From Niastella sp. (GTDB taxonomy: Bacteria; Bacteroidota; Bacteroidia; Chitinophagales; Chitinophagaceae): a stretch of DNA of 45,013 nt. The DNA lies in the NCBI GenBank assembly GCA_017744515.1, contig JAGIBF010000066.1, positions 1 to 45,013 of the forward strand, read 5' to 3'. The notes under the pieces were generated by a model, which did not search any database, was not told the DNA's origin, and was given only the letters and a program-made list of their open reading frames with translations. Positions 42,328 to 45,013 of this stretch are shown piece by piece. Position 1 is the stretch's first letter; the number at the start of each line of letters is the position of its first letter. The position numbers and the translations under genes were made by a program.

Positions 42328-43914
42328 TTAAGCTATACCAGCTTTTGAAAACAAGAAAAACGCGCCTGCCATGCCTGCGATCAGCAACAGGAAAAACCAA
42401 TAGCGGTGGCGCCAGGGCTGCAGGTCTACCACCGCCAGGTTGCGCGGTGTGTAGGGCTCAGCCAACGGCTTCCACTTCCCTATCGCCAGTATCAGCAACA
42501 CCGTTACTATAAACAGGATGGCTACTACATGCAGGTAATGCATTTGTATATCGAATACAAACTGGCTCAGTGTATAGGCAATGATGAAGAATAATAAGCC
42601 TATGCGGGCAGCCAATTCAGGTACACGCTTCGTGAGGAAACCAACGATCATGACTGTGAATACCGGTACACTGAAGAAGCTGGATATCTTTTGTATGTAA
42701 TGGTAAAAGCCTCCTTCGAAATAAAGTATAAAGGGCGAAAAGCACATGGCAATGGCAGTGATGCTGAGCTGAAATGTGCGGCCAGCTTTGACCAGTTCAC
42801 GGTCACTCGCCTGCCCTTTTCGCCAGGGTTTGTAGAGGTTCATGATGAACAGGGTACCCGTACTATTCAGCCCTGCATTGAAAGTACTGATGCCTGCGCC
42901 AAATATGATGGCTGCAATGAAACCCGTCATAATAGGTGGCAGCACATCACCTACAAGCCGGGGATACACCGTGGCTGTATTGGTGATATTGGGATACAGA
43001 TGTACAGCTATCAGGCCGGGTACATTGAGTAATAAGGGAGATAACAATTTGCCCAGGCAAGCCAGCGACATGCCTTTCTGCCCCTGGGATAAGCTTTTAG
43101 CTGCCAGCGCCTGCTGCATGATGTATTGTTCCATACCCCAGTAATAAAGGTTGATGAGAAACATGCCTGTAAACAGGGTGCTGAATGGTATGGGGTCGTG
43201 GGAACCTCCAATGGCATTGAGGTGTTCCTTTTTTGAACCGAGGAGGGTTTGCACGCCTTTTGTGGCACTGCCATCGCCAAGGTAGCGCAGGCTGAACCAG
43301 AGTAAGGCAAGGCCGCCAATTAACAATCCCGTTCCCTGTACCAGGTCGGACACCGTGATGGCTTTAAAACCTCCCAACACCGTGTAGCAACAACCGATCA
43401 CGCCTATCAATACTACCAACAACCAGATGGCTGAGAAATAACTAATGCCCAGTGCTTCATCGATGTGAAAGATGCCATTGAGCGCTACGGCGCTTCCATA
43501 TAAAATGGTGGGTATAAGTGTGACAAGGTAACTGGCCAGGAAGATGAGCGATACGATCTTCTTAAGCCCGGGCCCAAAGCGGTGTTCAAGGTAATCGGGT
43601 GTGGTAACGGCGCCCATGCGCAGGTAAATGGGCAGGAAAAACTCTGCTACGATAAGCATAGCGAGGATAGAGCTCATGCCCCAGGCCATCACCGTCATGT
43701 CGGTGGTGTATACAAATTCGTTCTCGCCGACAAACTGGTTGCTGCTAAGGTTGGTAAGGAACAATGACATGCCCACCATCCAGAAGCCGAGGGTGCGGTT
43801 GCCCATAAAGTACGCTACCGTGGTGTTCAGCTGTATCTTCCTTGTTTTGAAGATGGCAACGGCTGCCACGGTGGCGAGGCACAGTAAGAAGCAAATAAAT
43901 CCTGTCAGATTCAT
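42328..43914 (-). CDS. Sodium/solute symporter (SSS family)
   Basis: A 528-aa inner-membrane protein with about 13-14 hydrophobic segments. The SSS signature LGGFKAITVSDLVQG lies near residue 180, and the N-terminal NRTLGFWMVGMSLFLTNLSSNQFVGENEF resembles sugar/Na+ symporters of the SGLT type. A basic loop (YKPWRKGQASDRELVKAGR) separates later helices. In the PUL it would take up the monosaccharide freed in the periplasm, such as galactose or fucose. It lies 14 bp downstream of the GntR gene and 22 bp upstream of the clan GH-D gene. Confidence 0.93.
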   Translation of the reverse strand: MNLTGFICFLLCLATVAAVAIFKTRKIQLNTTVAYFMGNRTLGFWMVGMSLFLTNLSSNQFVGENEFVYTTDMTVMAWGMSSILAMLIVAEFFLPIYLRMGAVTTPDYLEHRFGPGLKKIVSLIFLASYLVTLIPTILYGSAVALNGIFHIDEALGISYFSAIWLLVVLIGVIGCCYTVLGGFKAITVSDLVQGTGLLIGGLALLWFSLRYLGDGSATKGVQTLLGSKKEHLNAIGGSHDPIPFSTLFTGMFLINLYYWGMEQYIMQQALAAKSLSQGQKGMSLACLGKLLSPLLLNVPGLIAVHLYPNITNTATVYPRLVGDVLPPIMTGFIAAIIFGAGISTFNAGLNSTGTLFIMNLYKPWRKGQASDRELVKAGRTFQLSITAIAMCFSPFILYFEGGFYHYIQKISSFFSVPVFTVMIVGFLTKRVPELAARIGLLFFIIAYTLSQFVFDIQMHYLHVVAILFIVTVLLILAIGKWKPLAEPYTPRNLAVVDLQPWRHRYWFFLLLIAGMAGAFFLFSKAGIA

Positions 43915-43928
43915 GGTGTATCAGATCA

Positions 43929-44945
43929 TCATAGCGACTTGCGCCTGATTAACACAGTAGGGATTATTTCCTGTATTTTTTCTCTTTTCAGCACAAAATC
44001 AGCTGCTTTTTCGGCCATTGCCCGGAAGTCGGCAGCATAGGTAGTGATGCCATCAAAGATCAGTTCTTTTACCACCTCATCGTTGTGTGAAAGGATACCT
44101 ACATCTTTACCGGGCTTCAGCTTCATCGTCTTACAATCTTTGAGCATCATCCACAGTTCGGTATTGTTGATCGTAAAGTAGACTTTCCCTTTTTCGAGGG
44201 TGCCGGGTAAATATTCGGCTCTTATTTCGTGCTTTACTTTATAGTCTTTTACAAATGTCTTGAAGGCTTGCAGAATCTCGATGGGTGTATCGGCAGCAGG
44301 ACGATGGTAATAGATCATTGCGTCGTACTGTTTAATGGTATCGCTGAGTTCTGCAAATACTTTGTAGGATGAGTTCTTAAACTCCTGGGCCACATAGGAG
44401 TGGTCGCCGCCCACTTTCTCGAAACGGTCGATCATCAGGAACTTATCCATAGGCAGGGTCTCGAGGATGCCTGCCGTGCGGGGATGCGGAATGGGCGCCA
44501 CCACATACATGCCATAGCGGCCTCTGATGTTTTGTATGGTGCTGTCCAGTACATCTATATTGTTGTGGTGGAAGAATACGTCGATATGAACGCCTTTGCC
44601 CAGCTTTGAGCGAAAGACCTTGTAGAAGGTTTCCTGGAAGGCATCGAAAGCAAAAAGGACGAGGGCCACCCGGAGGTGCTGGTTGATATCTATATTGGAA
44701 ACGAAGAATCCTACCCTGTTCTTGGACTCCACAATGCCACGCTTTACGAGGTCCTTATACGCTTTGGCAATGGTTTCGCGGGCAAAGCCGAACTCATTGA
44801 TCAGGTTATTGACAGAAGGAAGCATATCGCCCTGTGACAGGGCTTTTTTCTGAATGGCGCTCAATATGCCATTGACGAGCTGTTCGTGCTTGGACAGGCT
44901 GTTGACACCCTCCATTTCATAGATCTGTTTGTATACATCATCCAT
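43929..44945 (-). CDS. GntR-family regulator with sugar-binding-protein-like effector domain
   Basis: A 338-aa regulator. The N-terminal winged helix has QLVNGILSAIQKKALSQGD, LPSVNNLINEFGFARETIAK and AYKDLVKRGIVESKNRVGFF. From about 95 on, the protein follows the LacI/periplasmic-binding-protein fold (LRVALVLFAFDAFQETF; GKDVGILSHNDEVVKELIFDGITTYA), so it should sense a sugar. This combination is common for sugar regulators of Bacteroidota. I begin at 44945 (MDDVYKQIYEMEGV); the 14 extra residues up to 44987 come from the leader, which holds a 6-bp hairpin (TGCTGG/CCAGCA, 44968-44986). It heads the symporter/GH unit and probably also controls the SusC unit. Confidence 0.92.
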   Translation of the reverse strand: MDDVYKQIYEMEGVNSLSKHEQLVNGILSAIQKKALSQGDMLPSVNNLINEFGFARETIAKAYKDLVKRGIVESKNRVGFFVSNIDINQHLRVALVLFAFDAFQETFYKVFRSKLGKGVHIDVFFHHNNIDVLDSTIQNIRGRYGMYVVAPIPHPRTAGILETLPMDKFLMIDRFEKVGGDHSYVAQEFKNSSYKVFAELSDTIKQYDAMIYYHRPAADTPIEILQAFKTFVKDYKVKHEIRAEYLPGTLEKGKVYFTINNTELWMMLKDCKTMKLKPGKDVGILSHNDEVVKELIFDGITTYAADFRAMAEKAADFVLKREKIQEIIPTVLIRRKSL

Positions 44946-44994
44946 ACGGCAATCACTTGGTTTGGTATGCTGGCGTGAGCCCAGCACGACAAAT

Positions 44995-45013
44995 CTATCC
45001 TATTCTGTACTAC
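44995..45013 (-). promoter_or_regulatory. Proposed GntR operator upstream of gntR
   Basis: On the minus strand GTAGTACAGAATAGGATAG lies 49 bp upstream of the gntR start and runs to the last base of the window. It matches the element at the SusC promoter at 17 of 19 positions. The promoter itself lies beyond the window. Confidence 0.55.

Overview
The window looks like a chromosomal segment of a Bacteroidota species, most likely family Chitinophagaceae (Chitinophaga/Niastella-like). The evidence is two SusC/SusD pairs, a type IX secretion (T9SS) C-terminal domain, LytTR-type two-component systems, many lipoproteins with short Cys-lipoboxes, AT-rich translation starts instead of Shine-Dalgarno sites, and several promoters matching the Bacteroidota pattern TTTG-N18-21-TAnnTTTG. 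Family assignments come from reading the protein sequences by eye; no database search was run.

Layout. 1-2147: a palindromic intergenic element, a lipoprotein with a papain-like Cys/His signature, and a Crp/Fnr-type regulator (both on the minus strand). 2148-3990: a 584-bp gene-free stretch holding a precise 11-bp-periodic array of CATAT units, then a Bacteroidota promoter, a 256-aa protein and a 71-aa two-helix membrane protein, closed by a strong terminator. This is the part of the window least explained by known systems. 4022-12831: an ABC ATPase and an ABC-permease/M1-aminopeptidase fusion, with a LytS/LytTR two-component pair divergent on one side and a second pair downstream. 12841-17181: a two-domain NTF2-like secreted protein, then a beta-helix protein, a T9SS-secreted repeat protein and a lipoprotein in one operon. 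17345-22932: a SusC/SusD/DUF1735-type lipoprotein operon with no associated glycosidase, ending in a bidirectional terminator. 22947-23824: a SRPBCC (AHSA1-like) protein and an ArsR repressor, with two perfect dyads placed inside their promoter. 24061-27304: an AT-rich putative zincin and an amidohydrolase/nucleoside hydrolase operon.

27301-45013 is a complete polysaccharide utilization locus (PUL) on the minus strand. It runs GntR regulator, Na+/solute symporter, clan GH-D glycosidase, then (after a hairpin and a promoter) SusC, SusD, two surface-glycan-binding-type lipoproteins, a GH95 alpha-L-fucosidase-type enzyme and a GH36 alpha-galactosidase. The enzymes point to a glycan carrying alpha-linked galactose and fucose (or L-galactose). 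A 19-bp sequence upstream of gntR recurs (17/19) just downstream of the -7 box of the SusC promoter, which suggests GntR controls both transcription units. REP-like palindromes occupy every long junction between genes from SusC to GH95.
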